Shown here: one piece after another, positions 31,888-44,447 of the stretch
Layout: each line of letters opens with the position of its first letter
Position numbering within the stretch: the stretch's first letter is position 1
DNA from: Plecoglossus altivelis
Lineage: Eukaryota; Chordata; Actinopteri; Osmeriformes; Plecoglossidae
Direction of reading: 5' to 3'
DNA length: 64,000 nt
Assembly (NCBI GenBank): GCA_036571765.1
Contig: BROE01000014.1
Coordinates: forward strand, 16,624,213 to 16,688,212
Translations under genes and position numbers: made by a program
Notes under the pieces: model-generated
The model's database searches: none
Told to the model about the DNA's origin: nothing
The model's input: only the letters and a program-made list of their open reading frames with translations

Positions 31888-34800
31888 CTGTAGGTGTGTA
31901 GGTGTGTGCGTGTACGGGTCTGTCTGTGTGTGTGTGGGTCTGTCTGTGTGTGTGTGTGTGTGTGTAGGTGTGTCTGTGTGTGTGTGTGTGTGTGTTTGCA
32001 CGCACGTGTGTGTGGGTGTGTCTGTGTGTGTGTGTCTGTCTGTGTGTTTGTACGTGTGTGTGTGTTTGTGCGTGCGTGTGAGTGTGTGGGTGTGCGTACT
32101 TGTGTGTCAACTCCCGTACACTATGTAGAAATGTGAACCGAGAATCACCCTTTAGTTGTTTGTCACTTGTGTTGTGCTGTTTGTCACTTGTGTTGTGCTG
32201 TATGTCACTTGTGTTGTGCTGTATGTCACTTGTGTGTTTAGTTGAATGTCCTTTTGAGGGATATGCCCAAACATGCACACATCTTATTATGAAACAATAT
32301 GAAGTCCAGCTTCCTTAAACGTATTTTAAATGGATATCTGCAGAGTCACATGTTTGTTCACATACCATGTGTGCATCCCTCAGCCCACTTCCTTTAACCA
32401 GTGAGATCACAGGATGTTCAGAATGCAAATGTCCTCACTCTGGTTGATGATGCGTTATGGCGTGTGTGCTGTTGGTCTCATTTTCTTAAACGATGGACGT
32501 GTGCGCATGGGCAAAGTTCAACTGCTTATTTTTAGTTGTGGTTACTCCCATGTCGAGTACCTCTTAACCGTCCCCTGTGAATGAGTTGCTTTGTTTAAAC
32601 CCTCGTGCTCACTTCACATTCTGAAACTCCCCCTGCTTTAGGGGTCAAAAAGGCCCCACCTTCAAACCTGAAATAAAGTAGGTTAATTACACTTGTACCT
32701 TGTACCCTTTTGGGAACAGAAATGTGTAGCCTTGCTGCACATGAATCAGAAACATTTCGTTTTGTCGGAGTTCAATCAAGCACGTACAATCTAAATGTCT
32801 CATTGTGGGTGTGCGTGTGAGGTCATTTAAACATAGTTTCGGGTCATTCTGACCCCCAAACAGAACACAAGGTTTAACTGGGGATTACAGATGAGGGGGG
32901 AAAAGGCCTTTCTCAAGCCTACACAAGGACGAAGCAGATTGGGGTTCTGGACTGTTAGCTACAGTGACAAACTGTGGACCCATCCCAACGGGATTAGATC
33001 AGATTAGTGTAGATTATCTATGTCTCATGTATTCCCCCCTCCAACCCCCCCCCCTCCCCCCAGATAATCCAGGTAACATTCACATGCTAGTGTCACACCA
33101 AAGAAATGATCACCACACATGTCTGTTTTAGTTCTGTCATGTGCAGTAAAAGTTCCCTGTCTCAACCACGTCTCACGTTTAGAGTGAGTAGCCACTTGAG
33201 GTTCATAAGATATTATCTAAGGAATGATTGTTCACAGGCTTTGTGAAACGAATTTGGTTTAAACGTGTCTGATTACAACGCGTGTTCTTCTGATGCAGAA
33301 TCTAATGAGATGTGTGTGTCTGTGTCCATGTGTGTGTCCGTGTGTGTGTCCATCCAGAACGACAGGTACACCATTGGAGGCTCCGAAGTCTTTGATACTT
33401 TGTCTGATCTCGTTGAACACTACAAACGCAAAGGCATCGAGGAGATCTCAGGGAACTGGGTCTACCTCAGACAGGTATGAGGACTCACACAGGGTTCAGA
33501 GCCCGCACAGGAAGTCGTCACGGAGATCGTCACGGAGATCGTTTTAATCGATGGTGGTTCTTCTCTCCCCCCCCCCCCCCCCAGCCGTACTTCTCCACCC
33601 GGGTGAACGCAGCAGACATCGAGAGGAGGGTGAAGCTGTTGGACCTGAAGGCGGAGAACCCAGAGGAGGGAGAGAAGAATTGCAAGGCAGGATTCTGGGA
33701 GGAGTTTGACGTAGGTTTTTTTTTCATCTTTTCTCCCCCCCCCCCCCCACCCCCCCCCCCCACCCCACCTCGCTTTCGCTTCTTAAAATCTAAGCTTTTT
33801 ATTTTTTTAACCCTTCGTAGACATTGCTTTGCATAAGTTTAGGGCACACTTTTTTTTATGCAATCATGCTCAAGTCAGCGTGTTCCTTCGTGGTTGGAAA
33901 CTGGTCCTGTTTCAAAATGAGCCCTGCTAACCACTAGAAAGGTCACATGGTCGTGGTCTTGTTGGTAAGTTGCAGATTTCCTCAGTTGTAACAGGCAGTC
34001 TGAACACTCTTCAGCTTTGGCTTGACTCTGGGTCACAGGGGAGGAGGACATGAAATGACTCTTGCGTCCTTTAAAGATCTAACATCTAAAGGTCAGATTA
34101 GGACTCCAAAGAGACCCTGGACACAGAAGCAAAAAAAAAAAATTGCAATCGTCTAAACGTTTTTTTTAAATCCACACAAGACTGCAATGTTGTTAAATGA
34201 AGCTGCTGGAGGTGTCACATGCTAGTTTGCAGGTCATTTTCGCACTTAACAGTTGTTGTTTATTTGTGTGGTTTGCTAGATGAACATGTGGTTTTCGGTT
34301 AAGAGCCCTTTCCACTTCAATCTACACTCACTATAATGCTCCCCCATGTGGACAGAAATGGAACTGACATCGCTGGCATCTTATCCTTGTTCCTGTTTTT
34401 CTCTCTCTATTTCTTTCCCTTTTTAGGCTCTACAGAAGTTGGAGACCAAGATAAAGAAGAGTAGGGAAGAAGGAATGAGGCCAGAAAACAAAAGCAAAAA
34501 TCGCTACAAGAACATTCTTCCTTGTGAGAAAACCAACCTCTCCCAGTTCTGTCTCTCATCTCATCTCATTCTGCGTTGCAGCATTTAACTCTAAATCAAT
34601 GAGTAACGTCACTCACAGTGTTATCTTCTGTTTTTACCTCTTGGACATACAACCTCTTCACCTTCTCCTTCCCTCCCTTACGCCCGCCCTCCCTCAATCC
34701 CTCCCTCTCATCCCTCCCTCTGTCCCTCCCTCCCTCTTTCATGCCTCCCTCCGTCCCTCCCTCTCTCATCCCTCCCTCCCTCTCACTCATCCCTCCCTCC

Positions 34801-35038
34801 TTCCCCTTGACCAGTCAATGAAACCAGAGTCGTCTTGAAAGGAGGAGACCCCAATGTAGTTGGTTCAGACTACATCAATGCCAACTATGTGAAGGTGAAG
34901 ATGCACAGCTGCAGTTGCTCACTGCCACACTATACCAGACAGACTCAATGACGTGTTTTTGATCTTAAAATGGAACGTGTTAAACATTTTCTGGAGCATG
35001 TGTCTGTATGTGTGTTTGTGTGTCTGTGTGCACGTGTC

Positions 35039-35074
<36 letters not shown>

Positions 35075-38000
35075 TATAGAACACCCTATGGGAACAGGAC
35101 AACCAAAAGGTGTACATCGCCACTCAGGGCTGTCTCGCATCAACCGTCAACGATTTCTGGCAGATGGTGTGGCAGGAAAAGACGAGGGTGATCGTCATGA
35201 CAACGAGGGAGGTTGAGAAGGGACGGGTTAGTAACTGCGTCGCCATAGTTTCCTGTCCTGCTTTGAGCCCAACCAGTCGTTGCCATCCTACTCGGTGTGA
35301 GAAGGAGAGAGAGAGTCTCACTTCCTGTGGTGACACGCTGTCTGCTCTTCTTCTTCTGTTGTCAGAATAAATGTGTCTCTTACTGGCCTGAGCTGCACTG
35401 CTCGAAGGAGGTCGGCAGGTACTTGGTGAAGTCCACCTCAGAGAGAGAAGTCAGCGACTACAAGATCCGCATCCTGGAGATCTCACCTCTAGATCAGGTA
35501 TCAACGCACGAGCATGCACACACACCACACACACATGCACACATACAACACCACACCCCACACACATGCACACATACCACACCCCACCACACACACATGC
35601 ACACATACCACACCACACACACATGCACACATACCACACCACACACACATGCACACACACCACACCACACCACACACCCATGCACACATACCACACCACA
35701 CCACACACACATGCACACATACCACACCACACACACATGCACACATACCACACCACACCACACACACATGCACACTACTCCACACGCACACTCACACAAC
35801 ATACATGCGACAACATATAACACACAACCCACAAACGATGCACACATATCCACACCACAGCCACGCACAACATGCCACACATACGCACACCCCACCAACA
35901 ATGCCACACATACCACACCACACCACACACACATGCACACATACCAACAATGATGTTTGCAAGCAGCCCGGGCACCCACACTATTCACAATCGGCACACA
36001 TATAAAGGTCACCACACCACACACACATGCACACATACCACACACTTTTAGAGGACAAGACCCCCACACACAGTCAAGATCAACCAACAACAAACACATG
36101 CCCCATACCACACCCCAACACTACAGACACAACACACACACATAGACTCTATCACAAAACACACCACATGCACACACTAACCCACACCACACTATCATGC
36201 GCACGACACCACAATCATACGAGCACGAACCACCACCACCACACACCCACAACACAACACAATAGCGGGTTCCAATCCGGATTTAAGTAGTGGATCGATC
36301 TAAAATTAGTGATGCTGTGGCCCTTTTCTGTCAGTGCACAAACAGCCCACTACCACACACAAGCACACACACCACACCACACACACATGTACACACACCA
36401 CACCAACCACAACTAAGGTGCTCCATGCAACACAACAACACCACACACGACTTATGGTGAGTCCAAATGCAAACGACCCACACCACACATATGTACGCAT
36501 GCACTCACGCATACCACACACACATGCACACACACCACACCACACACCCCACACCACACATATGTACGCATGCACTCACGCACACCACACACACATGCAC
36601 ACACACCACACCACACCACACACCCCACACCACACTTATGTATGCATGCACTCACGCACACCACACACACATGTACACACACCACACACGCACCACACAG
36701 CAGTTCTTACACCAGAGAGCTCCGACATTGTTAAAAGTGTCTCCTTGTGTTGTTGTTGTTTTGGTTTTGAGTGACGTCTTACGGTACACGAACCGTGTCA
36801 CTGTCATCTAAAATAACGGGCCGTATTTGGACAAGTAAAACCATCCTTTGCGTCTGACACTCTCTGATGTCTCTGACACTCTCTGATCACTCGGACACTC
36901 TCTGATCACTCTGACACTCTCTGATCTCTCTGTCTCAGTCGGGGTCTCACCGGACGATCTGGCATTACCAGTACCTCAGCTGGCCCGACCACGGGGTCCC
37001 AGAGGAACCAGGATGCGTCCTCAGTTTCCTGTCTGAGGTCAACAGCAAGCAGGACGAATTCCCTGGTGCCGGGCCAATGATCATCCATTGCAGGTGATGG
37101 ACAGCTGGCTCAGCCAATGGGGGGCCACACGGGGCCGGAGAGGGGGAAGGAGACAGTGACGACACCCAGCTGTGATAGTACAGAATGTTCGGAACACGTT
37201 CTCCAGGCAGGAGTTTTGTAGTGAACCAGACTCTGCATGTATCAGGAAGACAGGAGAATTCTCATCTGTTTACGAAAGTATCGATTAAATACGAGTTCCA
37301 TGAACACTAGAGAAGTTCAAGTAGAAGATTTTGTCTTCTCTTAAACAAGTTTTGAATTTGAAGAAGGTTTAAGATGAAGATTTTTGGTGTTGTTTAGGAT
37401 TAAGATGAATGGGTTACAAATCAAATGATAGTTCATCCTAGAGGAATTGTCTCCCTTTGTAATCAAGAGTAGTGAAGTTTCCCAAGCAGTTTTACAACGT
37501 CATTTGTGTCGTGACAATTAATGTGTGCAACATGCTTCATGTTTTAGACCGTTTCACACTATGAAATACTGTTAAACCACAAACAAGGCTGCATTTAGAA
37601 GGCAACCAGTCAGTTGGATAACAGTATCCACCCATGTCTACTAGCAACATGTGCTGTAACGTCTAACAATGTAAGGTGTTACTTCCTCATAATGTTCAAA
37701 ACAATCCCATGCACAGATAATAAAGCTTTTAAAAACAGAAGAGATGATAGGTATTATGTTGCATAAGGGATATTTAGATCACATTAGATAATAGAGGAGA
37801 AGAAATAGATTTAACTTTGCAAGATTTGTGTGTGTTCCAGAACAATTCAAACATAACTGTTTTCCTCTGTCCTTGTGCAGTGCTGGGATCGGTCGTACAG
37901 GGACGTTTGTGGTGGTTGACATGATTATCAAAACCATAGACACTCAAGGTGAGTTCCAGTTGATACAAAATAAATATTAATTAATGAAAAATGTTTTTCT

Positions 38001-39829
38001 TTAAATCAGCCATACATTTACTGATTCATTCCTCTTATCTCTCCTTAACCACTCATCTGTTTCCATCCTCTTTCCTCTCTCTCTTTCTGTCTCAATCCTT
38101 CTCCCCCAATGAGACCGACTCATGCACCTCTCTTTTTCTTTCTGTCTCCCCCTCCCACCCCCCTCTCTCATCCCATCTCTTCATCCGCCTCCCACCTCTC
38201 TCCTCCCTCCTTCCCTTCCTCTCTCCACCCTCTCTGTCTCTCGCTCTCCCCCCCACTCCCTCTCTCACCCACTTTCTCTCCCTGCCCCCTCTCTCTCTCC
38301 CCCTCTCTCCCCCACTCCTTCTCTCTCCCTCTTTCTCCCCCTCTCCCTCCCTCTTTCTCCCCCTCTCCCTCTCTAGGTCTAGACTGTGACATAGATATTC
38401 AGAAGAGTATTCAGATGGTTCGAGAGCAGCGCTCCGGTATGGTACAGACAGAGGCACAGTACAAGTTCATCTACCACGCTGTGTCCAACTACATCGAAAC
38501 TGAGAAGGCCACATCTAAGGCGTCCAAGGTAGGACAGTGAGAAGACGAGAGGATGAAGAGGAGAGAGGGAAGGGTGGAGGACAGGAGAGGGGAAGGACAG
38601 GAAGACAGGAGGGGGAGGAAGGGGAAGGAGGTGGGAACGATATGAAAAGTAGGGATGAGACAGAGAAGTGTGTGTGGGCGAGCAGCCGTGTGTGTGTGTG
38701 TGTGTGTGTGTGTGTCTGTGTGGGCGAGCGGCCGTGTGTGTGTGTGTCTGTGTGTTTGTGTGTGTGTGTGTGTGTCTGTGTAGGCGAGCGGCCGTGTGTG
38801 TGTGTGTACAGCTATCTAAGTTAGCTACGTTATGGAAAACAGAAGAGGCAGGAAAAACAAGATGTGGTAAGAGAGACGCATCTGGGGTTAAAGGTCAGTG
38901 ATCTCTGGTCAGCGTAGCTTCGACCGCACTTCGACCGCGCTGGTCGAGGTCTACGTCTGCAGGAACGGGTTTTTTTTAATCAGTTGCTGTGTGGTGAAAC
39001 GTAAACATTGGAACAGGGAAAAAGAGGGAGACACTACACCCAATGTTTAGGCAGACAGACACCATGACCTCATTGTGCATATGACTCATTCATCTAACAC
39101 TCCTTCCTCTTCTCCTCCACTCCAGGAAACTGAACTAGAATATGGAAACCTGAAGCCGATGCCTAGGTCTACGCATCAGATAGCCAGTCGAAAACCCTCA
39201 AAGTGAGTGTGTACATGTGTGTGTGTGCGTGTGTACCTGGGTGTGTGTGTACCTGGGTGTGTGTGTGTGCATGTATGTACCTGGGTGTGTGTGTGTGCAT
39301 GTGTACCTTTGGTATGTGTGCACGTGTGTATCAGTATATGTATATACGTGTATGTGTGCATGCATATCTATATATATGTGTGTGTGTGTGTGTGTGCGTG
39401 CATGTGTATCTGGGTGTGTGTGTCCATGTGTGTGTGCGTGCGTGCATGTGTACCTGGGTATGTGCACGTGTGTGCATGCATATCTATACGTGTGTGTGTG
39501 TGTTAAATGTGTACCTGGGTATGTGCACGTGTGTGCATGCATATCTATACGTGTGTGTGTGTGTGTGTGTGTGTGTAAATGTGTACCTGGGTATGTGCAC
39601 GTGTGTGCATGCATATCTATATATGTGTGTGTGTGTGGGCAGTACGTTAGTGCGCCTGATTCCAAAGCAAGCCCACAGTCGTGTGTACGTGTCATCGCTT
39701 CTCACCCGGGTCAAAGTTCTCCCAGTCACGGTCCACAGCTTATATAAACCAGACTCTCAGAACAAGCAGAGTTGTGCAATGTCCTTATTCAGACACAGAG
39801 AGAGTGTGTGTGTATGTATATGTGTGTGT

Positions 39830-39860
<31 letters not shown>

Positions 39861-40639
39861 TCAACTCTTACAAACTCTACAATCTCTCAAGCCCTAATGA
39901 CAATAAGCCTCCCTGAAAATGGGACCATTGTTTGTGGCCAACGCCGCAACTCTCTCCAGTTTCCAGGCCCTTTTCATTGTCGTGAATAACAGGCAGGTTT
40001 GCGTAACCAGTATGCAGTTAGCTTGACTTTATCTGCTGGCTGATGATGGAATAGATCGATAACAAAACGGCAACCCTGAACGTTCACCAATCCGCCCGCA
40101 CATTCTGTAAGAAAACTCACGAGTCTTCAGGAACCGTGTAGTATGTAGAATGAAACTGTCGTTGTGTCGCCAGACCGTGTTTCAGTCGTGATTCCGCTGG
40201 CTTTATAACGTCATACCATCTTGTCGTGCCCACTGTTAGAAACATAAACCGACTGATCTCCGTCCCTTCCCGGGGCCTCGTGTCATTTAAACTGGGTGTC
40301 TTACTCAGGTCACGGCAGCGTGAAGTTGGCACAGGCCAGCATAGATGACAGACTGCTCTCTGTCATGTTGTTGGACGTCTGTCTGTGAGTTGGACGGCTT
40401 TTCGTTAGTTTGTGTTCGGTTGATCCATCTAATTACCAGACAGCTCTCTCTTTCTACAATCTGAGTACACAAACTCGCAAATAAACAAACTGGCGCGCGT
40501 CAGGTGTTTGACTGGCTGTGCTTTCTTTTCTTTCAGAAACAAGGAGGAAACGTCCGAAAAAACGTCGGTAAAAGGGAAGAAAGACGTAAAGAAACAACAA
40601 TCCGAGGAAAAAAAAAGTGGTTCCGTAAGGAAGCGATAG
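26417..40639 (+). CDS. ptpn6: Tyrosine-protein phosphatase non-receptor type 6 (SHP-1)
   Basis: Cytosolic tyrosine phosphatase that docks on phosphorylated ITIMs and dampens leukocyte receptor signalling. Exons: 26417-26424, 27657-27779, 28391-28585, 31568-31757, 33358-33474, 33585-33710, 34427-34523, 34815-34894, 35080-35226, 35366-35497, 36939-37093, 37881-37948, 38377-38528, 39126-39202, 40537-40639; 1,770 nt, 589 aa (human about 595). N-SH2 (WFHRDVSGLEAENLL, GSFLARPS), C-SH2 (WYHGHLSGTNAEKLL, GTYLVRES), then the PTP domain with NDFWQMVWQE, WPDHGVP (general-acid Asp near residue 422) and the HCSAGIGRTGT loop split between exons 11 and 12 (catalytic Cys near 456). The tiny first exon (MVR) matches the SHP-1 start. 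SHP-2 (ptpn11) is disfavoured by the basic tail ending GSVRKR and by synteny. The tail keeps one tyrosine (LEYGNL); no counterpart of the second human tail tyrosine was found. Confidence 0.94.
27180..27295 (+). repeat. Retroposon-tail-like sequence
   Basis: GTATTGCATGGCGAATAACA followed by CCGATTCTGATTCTGA resembles the 3' end of fish non-LTR elements. Lies in ptpn6 intron 1; no coding part is seen. Confidence 0.4.
28840..28950 (+). repeat. (CTGT)n / CTGACTGT array in ptpn6 intron 3
   Basis: Tetranucleotide repeat of about 110 bases with GACT variants. Confidence 0.95.
29385..30235 (+). repeat. CT/CACACTCTTCCTCTGTG minisatellite, about 850 bp, ptpn6 intron 3
   Basis: Irregular 26-32 base units of CTCTCTCACACACTCTTCCT plus CTGTGTCT. 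Open in three + frames for hundreds of bases purely because of composition; not coding. Confidence 0.93.
30889..31096 (+). repeat. 21-bp minisatellite in ptpn6 intron 3
   Basis: About 10 units of CACGCCACACACGCAGACGTG, diverging toward the right (CACGCAACACACACAGACTCG). Confidence 0.93.
31780..32245 (+). repeat. GT array plus 24-bp repeat in ptpn6 intron 4
   Basis: GTGTGTCTGTGTG-type sequence from shortly after the exon 4 donor to about 32100, then four copies of a unit with TGTCACTTGTGTTGTGCTGT at about 32157-32245. Confidence 0.92.
32595..32877. mobile_element. piggyBac-like MITE, copy 1
   Basis: Bounded by TTAA at 32595-32598 and 32874-32877, with ends ACCCTCGTGCTC and GAACACAAGGT. Shares GGGTCAAAAAGGCCCCACCT, GCTGCACATGAATCAGAAA and GGGTCATTCTGAC in the same order with the copy at 62131-62451. 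Non-coding; in ptpn6 intron 4. Confidence 0.7.
33571..33584 (+). other. ptpn6: Poly-C run at the acceptor of ptpn6 exon 6
   Basis: About 14 C residues make up the polypyrimidine tract next to the AG. A second C-rich tract lies at about 33737-33775 in the next intron. Confidence 0.85.
34671..34805 (+). repeat. CCCTCCCT polypyrimidine array before ptpn6 exon 8
   Basis: CCCTCC and CTCATCCCTCC units running to the acceptor at 34813-34814. Confidence 0.9.
35505..36700 (+). repeat. CACACCACAC / ACACATGCACACATACC arrays, ptpn6 intron 10
   Basis: Begins some 10 bases after the exon 10 donor. Units of 25-35 bases built on ACACACATGCACACATACCA fill about 35505-35800. They decay through 36280 and return as ACGCACACCACACACACATG units at 36355-36700. 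Open frames here are compositional. Confidence 0.93.
37094..37880 (+). other. ptpn6 intron 11
   Basis: 787 bases of unique sequence with no recognised feature. It splits the codon after the catalytic cysteine. Confidence 0.7.
38050..38376 (+). repeat. CT/CCCTCT polypyrimidine before ptpn6 exon 13
   Basis: About 320 bases of CTCTCCCCCTCTC-type sequence leading to the acceptor. Confidence 0.92.
38670..38810 (+). repeat. GT array with GGGCGAGCGGCC units
   Basis: Three copies of a roughly 55-base unit combining (G)GGCGAGC(G/A)GCC with (GT)n, in ptpn6 intron 13. Confidence 0.9.
39203..39640 (+). repeat. GT-based minisatellite from the donor of ptpn6 exon 14
   Basis: Begins at GTGAGTGTGTACATGTGTG. 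Units contain TGTACCTGGGTATGTGCACG and TGTGCATGCATATCTATA. Confidence 0.93.
39835..39860 (+). repeat. (GT)n followed by a poly-G run
   Basis: A run of about 18 G in ptpn6 intron 14; could form a G-quadruplex and is a likely assembly trouble spot. Confidence 0.85.
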
Positions 40640-40862
40640 AACTGCACATTCTGGAGACATTTTCATGTCCACCAATGTTCTTTCTACATTGAATTGGATA
40701 TTTTTCTAAACTTTTGTTTATGGTTAATATTCATAGTTACATTTTTTTATATATCTATGTTTCGAAGTTATGGTGATGTCACATTACAACGTGTGTGCCC
40801 AACAATGTAGATTAAATAACAGTAAATGCTTAATGCAAATGCACATTTAAGATCCTAGTGAC

Positions 40863-40868
40863 AATAAA
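40863..40868 (+). terminator. ptpn6: Candidate ptpn6 polyadenylation signal
   Basis: AATAAA 224 bases after the ptpn6 stop codon, with a GTGTGTTTGT-type GU-rich element about 15-25 bases downstream. This makes a short 3' UTR (40640 to about 40885). Confidence 0.75.
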
Positions 40869-40884
40869 AGATGGGTGAAAATTG

Positions 40885-41492
40885 TGTGTTTGTCATTGCA
40901 CGCGCTTAACAAAAGTTGACAACGATTCTCTGACGACGCGGACCGAGGAAAACATTTGGAGAGATGAATGAACTCTCCTTCTCCTCCCCCTCTCCCTCTC
41001 TACATGGGGTTACAAAAGTAGCCGGTTCTACAAAGGAAGTATAAACTGACTGGGTAGAGAGGGGAATGCCTATTAATTAACGGAGAAAGGGCACCGTCGA
41101 CGTTTCCAAGCCGAGAAGAGGATTAGTTTTAGTAACGTTTGCATAAAGGGCATCAGGACCGACCAGGGAGGAGTTAAACAGATTTTTTCTCTCTCTTTGA
41201 TTGCGAGATGACAGCAAATGGTAAACTTATAAAGGCTGTGTAACGTGCGACCGAAGAACACAGGAATCTGAGTTGCTTGGAGACCGCGAATTCGAAGCGT
41301 TCCGTGGAAGTACAGTTGTAGACCGAAATCCAGAGTTGTATAGGTACTATTCCAATAAAAATGTGCTAGTGCTCATGCAAATTCATTAATAACTGAATCG
41401 GTGGCACGGAATAAGCGATTACTTGTTGCGAGACGAAAAGGGAGGTTAACGTTTTCATTATTATTGTAATTTACTGGAATTAAAAAGCGAAG
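40885..41492. other. Spacer between ptpn6 and rbp5
   Basis: About 600 bases without recognised exons. The rbp5 promoter and 5' UTR should be here. No TATA box was called. Confidence 0.5.
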
Positions 41493-41952
41493 ATGTCTAA
41501 ACCAAATTACACCGGAACGTTTCATATGGTTTCTCAAGAAAACATGGACTCTTACCTCGCAGCTTTGGGTAAGATAACTAACGTTTTCAGGTACAAATTG
41601 TATGGCAACATTGTTAGCTATATTATTTCTTTATGTACATATCTCCACGTATTGCCGTCAGGATTATATTTTTTGCAGACAGTACTGTTGGTTGAACAAC
41701 ATGTAGCGGTATTACACCGTTTGAGACGTTTTCATTCCGTCTCAAACCACACCCTCCAGCCACATCTATGGTTTCCATCATTTATATGACAGATTGACCT
41801 GCACATGACCTCGGACACTCAAATTACATGTGAATGTGATAACGCACGAGGCACACAAGGTCACATTGTTACGGCTTAGAGGAACCTCATTAACGGAGTG
41901 GCGATATATTGATTAATTTTTATTTTGTATCTCCTCTCTTCTGGCCTCTCTC

Positions 41953-42002
<50 letters not shown>

Positions 42003-42004
42003 CC

Positions 42005-42053
<49 letters not shown>

Positions 42054-42079
42054 CTCTCTTCTCTCTCTCTCTCTCTCTC

Positions 42080-42124
<45 letters not shown>

Positions 42125-42558
42125 ACCAGATATTAATTTTGCTCTGCGCAAGATTGTGTGTCTACTTAAGCCCACCAAACAAATCAATCACGATCCTGCA
42201 ACAGGAAGCGTTAAGATCCGCACCATCACCACTTTCAAGAACTTTGACATGGATTTCAAACTGGGCCAGACTTTCACAGAAGACCTGGGACCAGTAGATG
42301 GACGTGTTTGTCAGGTGCGTGTTTTGGTTTTTGGTTTGTTGCTACAGGTATCGTGTTTTTGAGGTTCTTTTGTTATGTCTGAAGAGGTCATGTAAAATGT
42401 ATGGCACCTAATTCAGTTTACTGGTAAAACCCGTTTTTGTTTGGCAGTAGTATAGTATTTTACATGTGTAGACAAGACATGAAAAGAAGCCTGTGACAAC
42501 TGTACAGTATGTGGCTAATATGTTCTGGGACCCCCTTTGTTTTGGGTTAACCCCCCCT

Positions 42559-42602
<44 letters not shown>

Positions 42603-43465
42603 GTTTGGGTTTCCCCAAACTAACGTATGTCATCGTGGACTAACTGCTCGGTTTTGTATTGGCAGACCACTGTGGACTGGCAGGGAGACAAACTGCTGTG
42701 TGTGCAGAAAGGAGAGAAAGAGGGGAGAGGATGGACACACTGGCTGGAGGGCAACATGCTGCACCTGGTGAGGGTGAAGAGGGGATGGAGGGAGGGAGGG
42801 AGGCAGGGGGAGGAGAGGTGGGGAGAGGAGAGGAGGGAAGCGGGGTGAGGAGAGGTGGGGAGAGGAGAGGTGGGAGAGTGCCAGAGGGAGGCCAGAGGCG
42901 GAAGAGGGGAAAGGAGGAACAGTCTGTGGGGAGCAGAAGAGGATATGCAAATCACACTAGAGTAGCGTGGAGGTTATTCATCGTCTTGTTTGTACCATCC
43001 TGTATTCCGGGATAAAGAGGTTTGGGATGGCTTTTCTTGGTCTGTTTTTGTTGCCTTTCGGAAAAAAAGAGAGGGGGGGGGGATTAGGCGGGGCCAAAAG
43101 ACGGAGGATAGAGACGATGAAAAGCACTGCTTGTTGAAAGAACTCGACAATGTCCCGAGGGGAAACACTTCCTATAAAACAAGCAGCTAGTTTCTCTGGT
43201 CAAACGCGATCAAGATTGGAAACAAACAGATGGCATTGTTTCACTGAAGATTGAACTTTCACATAATACCTTCGTCATGGAGTAGCTTGAGAAAACAATA
43301 ACCTGTTGGTGTTATGTTCAAATCCCAAAAGAGAATTAGCTTAGAAATACCGCAAAGGATCAGGCAGAATGAGGTGGATTTTACAAGTTGCACAAGGTGG
43401 GTGAGTAAGGACTAACATACAACAGGAGAGTGGTCAGTGAAGGGGGGGTGAGAGGGAGGGGGGGA

Positions 43466-43512
<47 letters not shown>

Positions 43513-43875
43513 GGAGAGCGGGAGAGAGGGAGAGAGATGAGTTGCTGGTGAAAGGGTGGCAGACAGGATTATAGGGTCAAGGGGAAAAAAAGAGGGAGAG
43601 AGAAACTGGGGAACCTCTTGTGTTTTGGATACAGAACTTGTGTTGAGTCCTTAAATCCCCGTTGATGTGTCTAGATAATCTGTGCCAGTACCAATCACTG
43701 CTCTCTCTGTATGTCTCTCTGCGTCTCTCTCTCTCTAACTCTCTCTCTCTCTGTGTCTCTCTGCCTCTTTCTCTCTCTCTCCGTGTCTCTGTCTCTCTGT
43801 CTCCCTCTCTGTGTTTCTCTCTCCCTCTTTGTCTCTCTGTCTCTCTCTCTCTGTCTCTCTCTCTCTTTCTCTCTG

Positions 43876-43914
<39 letters not shown>

Positions 43915-43947
43915 CTCTCTCTCTCTCTGTTTCTCTCTGTGTGTGTG

Positions 43948-43981
<34 letters not shown>

Positions 43982-44085
43982 TCACACCCCTTGTCTCTGT
44001 GTCCTACTTCTGTTGGTTCTATCCTCTGCAGGAGATGAGAGTTCAAGATGTGGTTGCCAAACAGGTCTTCAAGAAGGCTGAGTGA
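41493..44085 (+). CDS. rbp5: Cellular retinol-binding protein (RBP5-like)
   Basis: Small cytosolic lipocalin-fold carrier of all-trans-retinol (intracellular lipid-binding protein family). Four exons, 41493-41568, 42130-42314, 42666-42767 and 44032-44085, join in phase to 138 aa, close to the family's 132-135. The 4-exon structure is typical of the family. Visible hallmarks are the N-terminal GTFHMVSQENMDSYLAAL segment, ALRKI..LLKP in the helix portal, and CVQKGEKEGRGWTHWLEG with the conserved Gln of the retinol site; it ends QVFKKAE. Overall it resembles RBP1 as much as RBP5; the symbol follows position beside ptpn6 and c1r/c1s, as in human. Introns 1 and 3 have long CT arrays before their acceptors. 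Confidence 0.88.
41945..42125 (+). repeat. (CT)n array before rbp5 exon 2
   Basis: About 180 bases of CT with CCTCT breaks up to the acceptor at 42128-42129. Confidence 0.95.
43440..43990 (+). repeat. GA array and CT/CA arrays in rbp5 intron 3
   Basis: (GA)n and GGGAGA units at about 43440-43540, CTCTGTCTCTCT units at about 43690-43960, then (CA)n to 43980, before the exon 4 acceptor. Confidence 0.93.
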
Positions 44086-44441
44086 AGTTGATCCAAACAT
44101 TTCTGTTTAACGGTTCCCAGTCAAACAGTCTTGTACTCTCTGTAAGTGCCATTGTTTTTAATGTAATCATTTTCAAAACATAACTCTGGATAGAATTACA
44201 CTAAATAGAAGACCAACAAGTTTGCACATCAAAAATGGTACTGGTCTTGACATGTAACTTCACATATGTAAAATCAGGCTGCTTATTCAGATTGTTGTAA
44301 AATCATGTTATAGATTGAGACTGATGGGTACAAATGCATGCATGTGTTAACATTCCAAACACTTGTTCTGCTATAACACTATGGTGGTTGTGCTCAGCTA
44401 AGTCTTCCTTTGGTACTGTCTGTGTGTCAACTACACGTTCA

Positions 44442-44447
44442 AATAAA
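44442..44447 (+). terminator. rbp5: Candidate rbp5 polyadenylation signal
   Basis: AATAAA about 360 bases after the stop codon, only about 390 bases from the stop codon of the converging TNF-receptor gene, so the two 3' UTRs may meet or overlap. Confidence 0.6.

Noticed and set aside
35451..36811. His/Thr-rich and Cys/Val-rich frames on both strands
   Set aside because: Derived from CACACC and ACACATGCAC arrays in ptpn6 intron 10.
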